DNA of 11,709 nt from an uncultured Prevotellaceae bacterium. GTDB taxonomy: Bacteria; Bacteroidota; Bacteroidia; Bacteroidales; Bacteroidaceae. Location: positions 1-11,709 of the forward strand of contig CAMJRQ010000012.1 in NCBI GenBank assembly GCA_946408305.1, read 5' to 3'. The notes below the pieces were generated by a model. The model was not told the DNA's origin. It did not search any database and was given only the letters and a program-made list of their open reading frames with translations. The position numbers and the translations under genes were made by a program. Every line of letters starts with the position of its first letter. Position 1 is the stretch's first letter. Shown piece by piece: positions 1 to 7,092 of this stretch.

Positions 1-411
1 GGAGCCGCTCACCTTGGAGTGCACCTTGGGCGTCTCGGTGAGCCAATAGGTGTCGTTGGCCAGGCAATAGAAGCGGTCGGTGCGATAGATGATGGGGGTG
101 TACTCGCCGTTCTGCGCCCCGTTGTCGCGCCCCGTGCCCAGCATGGCATAGTTGGGCAGGCCGCGCATGATGTCGCACAGCTCGGCGCGGACGGGCTCTT
201 GCATGCCGATGAGGTCGGGGGCCACGTCGTTCAGGTAGGCCACGATGGTGGAGCAGCGTTTGGCCCACGTGTTGTCGCCGTTGCCGTCGCTCACCTGTAT
301 GTTGCCGTAGGGGATGTTGTACGTCATGATGCGAATGTTCTCGGTGGCGGCAGGGAGGGCCATCGAGAGCATCAGCATGAGCGGCAGGGCGAAGAATCTG
401 GGTTGTTTCAT
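1..411 (-). CDS. Secreted endonuclease/exonuclease/phosphatase (EEP) family protein, 5' part only
   Basis: The first 137 codons are visible; the gene continues past the left edge. Residues 1-22 form a signal peptide (charged MKQPR, then a hydrophobic run ending LPAA), so the mature protein is exported. The sequence then shows N-terminal EEP-fold landmarks: IRIMTYNI (about 26-33), where the Asn is a conserved active-site residue, and DLIGMQEP (66-73), where Glu72 fits the metal-binding Glu of the family. GEYTPIIYRTDRF and TYWLTETPKV (about 102-130) match the usual EEP core of Bacteroidales secreted members. The fold covers DNase I-like nucleases, inositol phosphatases and sphingomyelinases that hydrolyse phosphodiesters with a divalent metal. 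The substrate cannot be read from this half. The start is the ATG at 409-411, just before the signal peptide. The gene lies downstream of the large surface-protein gene on the same strand, behind a terminator. I see no TAnnTTTG box in the short gap, so read-through transcription is possible. The catalytic Asp/His end of the domain lies outside the window. Confidence 0.88.
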   Translation of the reverse strand, partial: MKQPRFFALPLMLMLSMALPAATENIRIMTYNIPYGNIQVSDGNGDNTWAKRCSTIVAYLNDVAPDLIGMQEPVRAELCDIMRGLPNYAMLGTGRDNGAQNGEYTPIIYRTDRFYCLANDTYWLTETPKVHSKVSGS

Positions 412-442
412 TCTTGGAGTGTTTGCTTTTCAGTTGTTCTGT

Positions 443-500
443 AAAAAAGGTTGCCAGCTGTGCCACCTGTTTCTTGCGGCCAGGCAGCCAGCTGGCAACC
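443..500 (-). terminator. Rho-independent terminator of the large surface-protein gene
   Basis: Read on the minus strand, GGTTGCCAGCTG (489-500) pairs perfectly over 12 bp with CAGCTGGCAACC (449-460) and is followed at once by six T (443-448). The loop is long (28 nt), but its inner part can extend the stem (TGCC at 461-464 with GGCA at 483-486, across a small bulge). The hairpin starts about 25 nt after the stop codon at 526-528, so it terminates that gene and separates it from the EEP-family gene at 411. Confidence 0.88.
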
Positions 501-525
501 TCGTTCATTCGTTTGTCAGGGTTCC

Positions 526-3500
526 TTACTTGACGAGCACCTTCACGCTCTTGCTTTCACCCTTCAGGATATACATTCCAGGCTTCATGCCTCCGACGGC
601 TTGGCTTGCCGGGACGTTGGCGCGAACCATGCGGCCCTGTGCGTCGTAGACGGTCACCGTCTGGCCCAGCTTGGCGGTCACCTGACGGATGGCTGTTTCG
701 CCGTTGTTGACATATTGTCCGTCGATGAAGAAGACAATCTGGCTTGTGCGGAAGACCGGGTGGAGGTCCTGTCCGATGGTCTGTGTCCAGATGACGGAGG
801 CGTCGGTATTTCCGCCGTTCAGCTTGTAGGTCACCTCGCCGCTCTCGAAGGCCGAAGCATCGACCACCGTGGCCTGCGAGGCAAACGTGCTGTAGTTGTT
901 ACGGAAGGTGTTGTTATCGCCTCCCACGCGGCAGAAGGCACGCTCCACGCTCTGGTAGTTCGTAATCTCGGCCGTCGACCAGCAGTTCGTAACCTCGGCT
1001 CCCTGATTGGCCAGCCAGCCGCAGATGAGCGATGCATTGCGGTCGGAGGTGCCGCGGTTGGCTTCCGTCTCCACGGTGATGAGTCCGCTGGAGTAGCAGT
1101 CGTGAATGATGGCCACTGCTCCCCAGTTGGCGTTGCCCAGGATTCCAGCAGGAGCGGTGTCGGCATAGACCTTGCCTTCGTTGCCCACGTTGTTGATGGT
1201 GACGATGCGGTCGGCACCCGAGCGGTCGGTGGCATCGGCACGTCCGACTACGCCGGCGCGGTCCTTTCCGTGAATCTCGCACGAGGCGTCGAGCACGAAG
1301 TTCTCAATGTGGGCGGGGTTCGTGATGTCGCCGAACATACCCACGCCGATGCTCTCGGGATAGTTGGCCTTCAGGTTGCTCACGCGGTGTCCCTGTCCGT
1401 CGAAGTGTCCGCGATAGAGAGCGCCCGACTGGTTGGCTGACGAGTTGTTCGTGCTCAAGTTCCAGCCGATGGGCACGTATATGATGTCCGTGAGGTCGAC
1501 GTCGGCCGTCAGCACGGCGTCGGCGTCATACTCGCCGGTGTTCACGAGCAGTGCAAAGAGGCCCAGGTCGCGGCCCGAGGAAAGCTGGTAGACGCCGTTC
1601 TCGTCCTTTTCGGGAGCAAAGTTGAAGGCGTTGAGCTTCTCAATCTCGGCCTGCACACCGGCTTCGTCTAAGTCGCCGCTGGTATAAACCTCAATGGCGG
1701 TCATAAAGGCCATGGCGACCTCCTCAAATTCAGTTTCGCTAATGAGGTTGTATTGGCTCAGCGCGATGGCCTGGTCCTGCACCTGGAGTGCTTTTTCGTA
1801 CAGGGCGATGTAGGCCTTGCGGCAGCTGTACACCTTCTGGAAGGCTTCCGAGAACTTGTTGATGAGGGCCATCTTCTGCTCGCCGGTGGTTGCCTGGGCG
1901 CGCTCAGTAATGAGGTCGTCCACCTCGCCCTTCAGTTCCTCCGACATGTAGGGGTAGGCTCCGTAGCCATCCTCCGTGTCGAGTCCGATGAATTCAACGA
2001 TAGTCTGTGCACGTGCCACATAACCGTCGAGCACCGCATCGAGCTGCTGGCTGGCCTGCTCGGCCGAGCCCAGGTAGTAGACGTGGATGTTGCCGAAGGG
2101 GGTCCAGTCGTTTGTCAGTCCGGTGCCGGGGTTGCGCACACCGAGCGTGAGCGTGCTGTCGGTCACCTCTACGGCGGCGTAGTTCAGATAGCGTCCGGCA
2201 TTGTAGGCATAGGAGCAGCCGATCATGTAGCCCGGTGTCCAGCCTTCGAAGGCGTCGACGATATACTCGTCGTCGAGGCTCGTGCCTGTGATGTGGCAGT
2301 TCACACCGTCCTCGGCATCGTCCTTGCTGATGGCATCCTCGCCCGGCGCCATCAGATAGTTCATGTTGCCGTTCAGGAAGAGCTGTCCGGCGTAGAACTC
2401 CGAGTAGATGTCATTGCCTGCGCGGCTGAATCCGTTCACGCTCATCACGTAGATGCCGTTGGGCACCTCGGTGAGCGTCTGTCCGATGCTGAACTGGGTG
2501 TTCAGTCCGCGGGCGATGTGCATGATGCTGGTCTCGCCTCCGGTGGTGGCACCCTTGTTCGAATCCTCCACATCCCAACCGTTCAGTCCGTCGCTGAAGT
2601 CGTAGTTGTTCAGCGTGACGGTGATTTCGGTGCCGGGGATGATGTTGGTGGCAATGGCCTTCTGGAGGAGGTTGTTCACGAAGTCGGTCTCGGCGGCTAT
2701 CTGCTCGTCGTTGAGCTCATGGACGGCCATGATGTGCTTGGACGTGCCGTTGGGATAGTCTTCGCTGGGAGCGGCTTCGGTGTTGAGATAGTTCTCCAGG
2801 AGGGTGCGCATGTCGCTCTCGAAGCTGTTCTCGGCCAGGTAGTTCGAGGCGAAGGTGCAAGCGTCGGCATATTTCTGGTAGGCCTTGGCCGAAGCCAGCA
2901 CTTGGTTCTTCAGTTCGAGCCCAGCGCGATATTCGATGAGGAACTCCTCGAGTGTCTCGATGCTGCCCCAGCTCTCCACCGTCTGCCCGTAGAGGTCGAG
3001 CAGGTCCTGGCAGGCCACGGTCTCCTCGACGAACTTCGTTTCGGCTTCGATCACCAGCTGGCGGAATTCCTCGTAGGTGCCTTCGTTGTAGACGGAGCCC
3101 AGTGTCTCGCCAATCTTGTAGACGAGTCCGTGGTTGGGGACGAAGGTGGGTTGCACGTCCTCGCCGATGGTTTGGAACCAGGTGGCGTCGAGGAAGCTCT
3201 CGCCGTTCAGTTTCCATGTCAGCTCGCCGCTCACCACGTCATCGAGGCTTACGATGGTGCCCTGTGCACCCACGGTGGCATAGAGCCGCGATGCTTTGGG
3301 AGCCGTGCTTCCGTTGCGATAGAGGTAGCGTTCGTCGCTGTCAGCGCCTACCACCTCGGCGGTCACCCAGCACGAAGTGACCGAACCACCCTTCGAACCC
3401 ATCCAACCCGAGATGGCACCCGACTGGTTGAGGCCCTCCACGTGGCCCGAGACGTAGCAGTTGGAGATGACGTACAGGGCTGCCGAACCGTGGTTGCAGC

Positions 3501-6500
3501 CGATGATACCGCCTGCGTTCTCTCCCGTCGTGGCATATATCTTGCCCTCGTAGCCAATGTTGGTCAGGTTGATATTGCTTGTCTGGCCCGAGAGGCTGGC
3601 ACCCACGACGCCCACATACTTGCCGCCGTAGATTTCACAGGTGGAGTCGAAGATGATGTTCTTCAGCGTCATGCCGCTGAGGGCCACTCCGATGAAGCCC
3701 GTGTCGTTGATGTCGGGGCGGTTGATCTTAAGGTTCGAGATGACGTGGAAGTCGCCGTCGAACGTGCCGCCATAGTTGGCAGGTGCAGCGCCGATGGGCT
3801 GGAAGCGGTCGTTCACGTCGGTCATGTCGATGTCGGCCGTCAGGCGGGCGTTGGCCGTCTTGTTGCCGTTGTTCACGAGGGTGCTGAACCAGTAGAGGTC
3901 GAGGGCGTCGTCCAGTTCGTAGAAGCCGTCGACGAGCGGCTTGTAGTTGGCATCGAACGAGCCGCAGTTCTTGCAGAAGCCATGATCGTACTGGTGAGGC
4001 GGAATCTCGGGCACCAGGGTGCCGTCGTTGGTGAACTCGAGCGTGCCGGTGAGCGGTTTGCCGTCGCAGTTGAGTGCTCCGATGCCATAGACGCGCTTGT
4101 GGCTGTCCCAGGGCACGGGCGTGGCGTCCTCGCCCAGCGTCTGGTACCATTTGATGGTCGATTGGTCGCCGTTCAGGACATAGGCAATCGCTCCCCTGGC
4201 CAGTTCGGCATTTACGGTCTCCCAGATGGTGCTCCGCGCCGTTGCGTCGGCTTCTGCGGCATCCTCGTATCCGGGAAGTTTCTTCACCTGTGTGCCGAAG
4301 AGGCTGTAGCAGTTGTTGAACTGCATGGTGTTGTTGCCGTTGAAGCGTGTGAAGTAGGTGGAGATGGAGGCATTCTTCACGTTGGCCGTCGTCCAGCAGT
4401 CGTTGAAGATGAATGTGCCCGTGTTGGTCCATCCGCAGAAGGCTCCACTCTCGCCCGCGGATGCTCCATTCTCGCCCGTGGTGGTGATTTCGCCCACAAT
4501 CCAGCAGGAGTTGAAGGTCACCGTACCGCTACCGGCCCATCCGCCACCGATGAGGCCGGCCACGTTGCCGCCATCGCCGGCCACTTTGGCGGAGTTTCCG
4601 ATGTTCTCGAAGACAGCTCCGGCGCCGTTGTGATTGCCGATGAGGCCAACGCGCTGTGCGCCGGTGATGGAGCAGGAGGCGTCGAGATAGAAGTTCTTGA
4701 GCACCACGTTGGCTCCCGTCTTGAACACGCCGAAGTCGTTCTTCGTGGGCTGGTTGAGGACGAGGTTCGAGAACTTGTGTCCCTGTCCGTCGAACTGGCC
4801 CACGAAGTTCTTCGTTCCGCCGATGGGAGCCCACGAGTCGTCCACGCCGGCGAAGTCGAGGTCGGCCGTCAGGCGCACCTTCATGTCGGCCTGTGTCTTG
4901 GCCATCTCGGCGAAGGCCAGGAAGGCCGTCGTGGTGCCCACTTCATACCATCCGTCGTCGCCCTTGGAGAGCTGTCCGCAGATGGAACAGACGCCCGTCG
5001 TGGGGTCCACCTGGTGGGGCAGCTGCGTGAAGCCCGTGTTCTCGTTCGAGAAGCCGAAGCCCTCGCCATCGCTGCCGTCGCAGTTCTTGGTGCCTACCTT
5101 ATATACGATGTCAGTGCCTTGCAGGGTGGGTATGGGGTCGGTGCCAATCTTTTGGAACCACGTGGGGTTCTCGGCGCTCTCGCCGTTAATGCCCCAGGTG
5201 AGGGCTCCGTTGGCCACTTCTTCGGTCGTGACGAGGGGTACCTGTGTGCCCTTTACGGCGAAGCAGTTCTTCAGCGTCACGCTGGTGCCACTATTGCCGG
5301 CACGGGTCATCAGCGAGGCGGCCGCACTCTCCGAGATGCTCCAGCAGCTGGTGAGCGTAAACTGGTTGGTGCCGCACCATCCGCTGATAAACGCGGCACT
5401 GGTGCCAGAGACGTCGCCCTCGAACCAGCAGTTCGTAATCTCGCCCTTGATACCGCCTGCGCAGTTGCCGGTGATTCCACCCACGCCTGCATCGTCTTGA
5501 CCACCACTGGTAACCGGGACGGCAGCCACGTTGGCGGCACTTCCCAGGTTCAGCAACTTGATGGGAGCGGCAACGCCGGCACCATAGGCATAGCCCATGA
5601 TGCCGCCTATCTTCTTCAAACCGTAGAAACTGCAGGAGGCATCGGTGAAGAGGTTCTTTATCACAGAACCGGGACCTATCATTCCGAAGAGGCCCACGCC
5701 CTCAGCCTCGGGCTTGCTCACACTCAGGTTGCTGATTTTGTGATACTGGCCGTCGAACGTTCCGCGGTACATGTTGTAGTAGCTTTCCACACCGGTGGAA
5801 CCAATCATGGGCCAATCGGTCACGCCTGCCATGTCGATATCGGCTGTCAGCGCACCGTTGATGTCGAGATTCTTGTCGTTCACCTTCAGGGCAAACCACT
5901 GCAGCTGGTCGGCAGTTCCAATCTGATAGACGCCGCCGACGGGAGTCATGTAGTCGGGGTTATAGGTGCCACAGGCCGAGCACTTCATGCCGCTGAAGGC
6001 GTGGGCCGATTGTGCGGCATCGTTGGTGTAGCCCGTGGGCTCCGTGCAACTGCCCATGGGATAGACTTTCTTCGTGGAGAAGGGATTGGGGGTGTCATCG
6101 ACACCGATTTCCTGGCCCCAGCCCAGCAGACAGGCAATCTTGCCGCTTTTCAGCTCGTCGGCCGTAGTAGCATGGCTTCCCACAAGCTGCTTGTCACTCT
6201 GGAAGCTGTTCTCCTTAAAGTTGGCCTCGTCGTTGTAGAGGTAGTAGCAATTGTCCGTTCGCGAGGAGTTGCGCGCGATGGCGGTACTGGAATTGCCGCA
6301 TGCCGAGCCCTCGGCTTGGGCGACCACCAGACAGTTGGCAGCCACGCCGTTGCCCTCGGACCACCCGATGACGCCCGCGAAATTCGTGGCCGTCTCGCTG
6401 GAGAACTTGCCGGCGAAGAAGCAGTTGGTGGTGGCACTGCCGTTGTAGCTCTGGCCGACGATGCCGCCGCTGCTGCAGCTACCGCTCTTGGTGCTGATGA

Positions 6501-6933
6501 TGGTGGCATCGGAATAGCAGTGGTCCACCCATCCGTAGAGGTTGAAGACGACGGATGCCACGTTGTCGAGCGGTGACGAGATGGTTCCGCTCACGCAGAG
6601 GTTCTTGACCGTGCCGCCCACCTTGAAGAAGAGCGCAGCATTCTCGCCCTTGGTGTTCGTGCCTTCGAAGGCTACGGTCACCTTGTGTCCCTGGCCGTCA
6701 AAAACTCCGTTATACACCGGGTTACCGATTTGGGCCGGGCTGGCCGTGTAGTCGATGTCGGCCGTCAGCACGGCATTGGCGTTGGCCTCTCCGCCGTTCA
6801 CCAGCGCGGCAAATTCTGCGAGTTCTGCGGCCGTGCCGATTTGATAGACGCCGCCATTCTGGTCGAGCGCCCATGCTTTCACTCCTGCCAGGCATAGCAG
6901 CGTGGCCAGGAGAAGGGTCAGTTTGTGTTTCAT
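526..6933 (-). CDS. Giant modular surface protein with GLUG-like beta-helix modules and T9SS-like C-terminal sorting domain (2135 aa)
   Basis: I do not recognise a named homologue. Residues 1-22 are a Sec signal peptide (KHK, LTLLLATLLCLAG, cleavage after AWA). Five diverged modules follow, starting near residues 27, 333, 661, 1003 and 1780. Each opens with a G(V/W/F)Y(Q/E)(I/V/L) strand, then LTADID or a variant, then FDGQGHKxSNL. Each contains GLUG-type repeats (GGIxG...NCxxxG) and closes with LNG...WxQxIGxD; the Trp is at 272, 592, 929, 1252 and 2049. This pattern suggests stacked right-handed beta-helices, as in bacterial adhesins. Linkers before modules 2-4 carry a Cys-His-CxxC set. Between modules 4 and 5 lie an alpha-helical stretch (about 1285-1435), a galactose-binding-like beta-sandwich (about 1437-1625, opening NNYDFSDGLNGW) and a second helical stretch (about 1628-1770). 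The last 46 residues (VTVYDAQGRMV...GMYILKGESKSVKVLVK) resemble a type A T9SS sorting signal, so the product is probably exported and anchored on the cell surface. The start at 6931-6933 directly precedes the signal peptide. Glycan adhesion is an inference from fold only. Confidence 0.85.
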   Translation of the reverse strand: MKHKLTLLLATLLCLAGVKAWALDQNGGVYQIGTAAELAEFAALVNGGEANANAVLTADIDYTASPAQIGNPVYNGVFDGQGHKVTVAFEGTNTKGENAALFFKVGGTVKNLCVSGTISSPLDNVASVVFNLYGWVDHCYSDATIISTKSGSCSSGGIVGQSYNGSATTNCFFAGKFSSETATNFAGVIGWSEGNGVAANCLVVAQAEGSACGNSSTAIARNSSRTDNCYYLYNDEANFKENSFQSDKQLVGSHATTADELKSGKIACLLGWGQEIGVDDTPNPFSTKKVYPMGSCTEPTGYTNDAAQSAHAFSGMKCSACGTYNPDYMTPVGGVYQIGTADQLQWFALKVNDKNLDINGALTADIDMAGVTDWPMIGSTGVESYYNMYRGTFDGQYHKISNLSVSKPEAEGVGLFGMIGPGSVIKNLFTDASCSFYGLKKIGGIMGYAYGAGVAAPIKLLNLGSAANVAAVPVTSGGQDDAGVGGITGNCAGGIKGEITNCWFEGDVSGTSAAFISGWCGTNQFTLTSCWSISESAAASLMTRAGNSGTSVTLKNCFAVKGTQVPLVTTEEVANGALTWGINGESAENPTWFQKIGTDPIPTLQGTDIVYKVGTKNCDGSDGEGFGFSNENTGFTQLPHQVDPTTGVCSICGQLSKGDDGWYEVGTTTAFLAFAEMAKTQADMKVRLTADLDFAGVDDSWAPIGGTKNFVGQFDGQGHKFSNLVLNQPTKNDFGVFKTGANVVLKNFYLDASCSITGAQRVGLIGNHNGAGAVFENIGNSAKVAGDGGNVAGLIGGGWAGSGTVTFNSCWIVGEITTTGENGASAGESGAFCGWTNTGTFIFNDCWTTANVKNASISTYFTRFNGNNTMQFNNCYSLFGTQVKKLPGYEDAAEADATARSTIWETVNAELARGAIAYVLNGDQSTIKWYQTLGEDATPVPWDSHKRVYGIGALNCDGKPLTGTLEFTNDGTLVPEIPPHQYDHGFCKNCGSFDANYKPLVDGFYELDDALDLYWFSTLVNNGNKTANARLTADIDMTDVNDRFQPIGAAPANYGGTFDGDFHVISNLKINRPDINDTGFIGVALSGMTLKNIIFDSTCEIYGGKYVGVVGASLSGQTSNINLTNIGYEGKIYATTGENAGGIIGCNHGSAALYVISNCYVSGHVEGLNQSGAISGWMGSKGGSVTSCWVTAEVVGADSDERYLYRNGSTAPKASRLYATVGAQGTIVSLDDVVSGELTWKLNGESFLDATWFQTIGEDVQPTFVPNHGLVYKIGETLGSVYNEGTYEEFRQLVIEAETKFVEETVACQDLLDLYGQTVESWGSIETLEEFLIEYRAGLELKNQVLASAKAYQKYADACTFASNYLAENSFESDMRTLLENYLNTEAAPSEDYPNGTSKHIMAVHELNDEQIAAETDFVNNLLQKAIATNIIPGTEITVTLNNYDFSDGLNGWDVEDSNKGATTGGETSIMHIARGLNTQFSIGQTLTEVPNGIYVMSVNGFSRAGNDIYSEFYAGQLFLNGNMNYLMAPGEDAISKDDAEDGVNCHITGTSLDDEYIVDAFEGWTPGYMIGCSYAYNAGRYLNYAAVEVTDSTLTLGVRNPGTGLTNDWTPFGNIHVYYLGSAEQASQQLDAVLDGYVARAQTIVEFIGLDTEDGYGAYPYMSEELKGEVDDLITERAQATTGEQKMALINKFSEAFQKVYSCRKAYIALYEKALQVQDQAIALSQYNLISETEFEEVAMAFMTAIEVYTSGDLDEAGVQAEIEKLNAFNFAPEKDENGVYQLSSGRDLGLFALLVNTGEYDADAVLTADVDLTDIIYVPIGWNLSTNNSSANQSGALYRGHFDGQGHRVSNLKANYPESIGVGMFGDITNPAHIENFVLDASCEIHGKDRAGVVGRADATDRSGADRIVTINNVGNEGKVYADTAPAGILGNANWGAVAIIHDCYSSGLITVETEANRGTSDRNASLICGWLANQGAEVTNCWSTAEITNYQSVERAFCRVGGDNNTFRNNYSTFASQATVVDASAFESGEVTYKLNGGNTDASVIWTQTIGQDLHPVFRTSQIVFFIDGQYVNNGETAIRQVTAKLGQTVTVYDAQGRMVRANVPASQAVGGMKPGMYILKGESKSVKVLVK
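739..1596 (-). repeat. Fifth GLUG-like module, separated from the array by a helical/beta-sandwich insert
   Basis: Residues 1780 to about 2065 repeat the landmarks of modules 1-4: GVYQLSSGRDLGLFALLVN, LTADVDLTD, FDGQGHRVSNL, DASCEIHG, two GLUG-like turns (RAGVVG; PAGILG...HDCYSSG), and YKLNGG...WTQTIGQD. Unlike modules 2-4 it has no Cys/His linker before it. It leads directly into the C-terminal sorting domain. Confidence 0.75.
3124..6855 (-). repeat. Array of four diverged protein modules (GLUG-like), modules 1-4
   Basis: Inside the large surface-protein gene, module starts at residues 27, 333, 661 and 1003 give periods of about 306, 328 and 342 codons. Shared landmarks in order are G-x-Y-x-(I/V/L), LTADID / LTADLD, FDGxxHxxSNL, a D(A/S)(S/T)C segment about 45 residues later (modules 2-4), two GLUG-type turns, and a closing W-x-Q-x-(I/L)-G-x-D. 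DNA identity is low apart from the LTADID segment, so the duplications are old. Boundaries are approximate because I placed them by motif, not by alignment. Confidence 0.75.
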
Positions 6934-6998
6934 GTTGAGTTTAGTTGTTAAAGTTTATTATAGTTGCCATTTCAAGAAAAAAATCATGTTTTCAGAGG

Positions 6999-7006
6999 CA
7001 AAAATA
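6999..7006 (-). promoter_or_regulatory. -7 promoter element (TAnnTTTG) of the surface-protein gene
   Basis: The minus strand reads TATTTTTG, an exact match to the Bacteroidetes -7 consensus TAnnTTTG. It implies a leader of about 60 nt before the ATG at 6933. No clear -33 TTTG lies about 20 nt upstream; that position is occupied by the terminator hairpin of the preceding gene. The leader is AT-rich and lacks a Shine-Dalgarno sequence, which is normal in this phylum. Confidence 0.55.
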
Positions 7007-7007
7007 C

Positions 7008-7039
7008 AAAAAGTGCGGGAAAATGTTCATTCCCCGCAC
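7008..7039 (-). terminator. Rho-independent terminator after the CDP-alcohol phosphatidyltransferase gene
   Basis: On the minus strand GTGCGGG (7033-7039) pairs perfectly with CCCGCAC (7013-7019) across a 13-nt loop, followed by TTTTT (7008-7012). The hairpin begins about 54 nt after the stop codon at 7093-7095. The T-run is followed two bases later by the TATTTTTG box of the next gene, so terminator and promoter are packed back to back. Confidence 0.8.
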
Positions 7040-7092
7040 AAAAAATATCAATAATGTGTAGATTTTTTTGCTTTCAGCCCGAATTTTCGCCC

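Noticed and set aside
451..1440. A 329-codon open frame on the plus strand
   Set aside because: It is in the same antisense register as the long plus-strand frame, starts inside the terminator hairpin and shows no domain.
1753..6576. A 1607-codon open frame on the plus strand
   Set aside because: It lies exactly opposite the codons of the surface-protein gene. The minus-strand product has a signal peptide, repeated domains and a sorting tail; the plus-strand product has no recognisable domain and is Val/Gly/Ala/His-rich as expected for an antisense translation.
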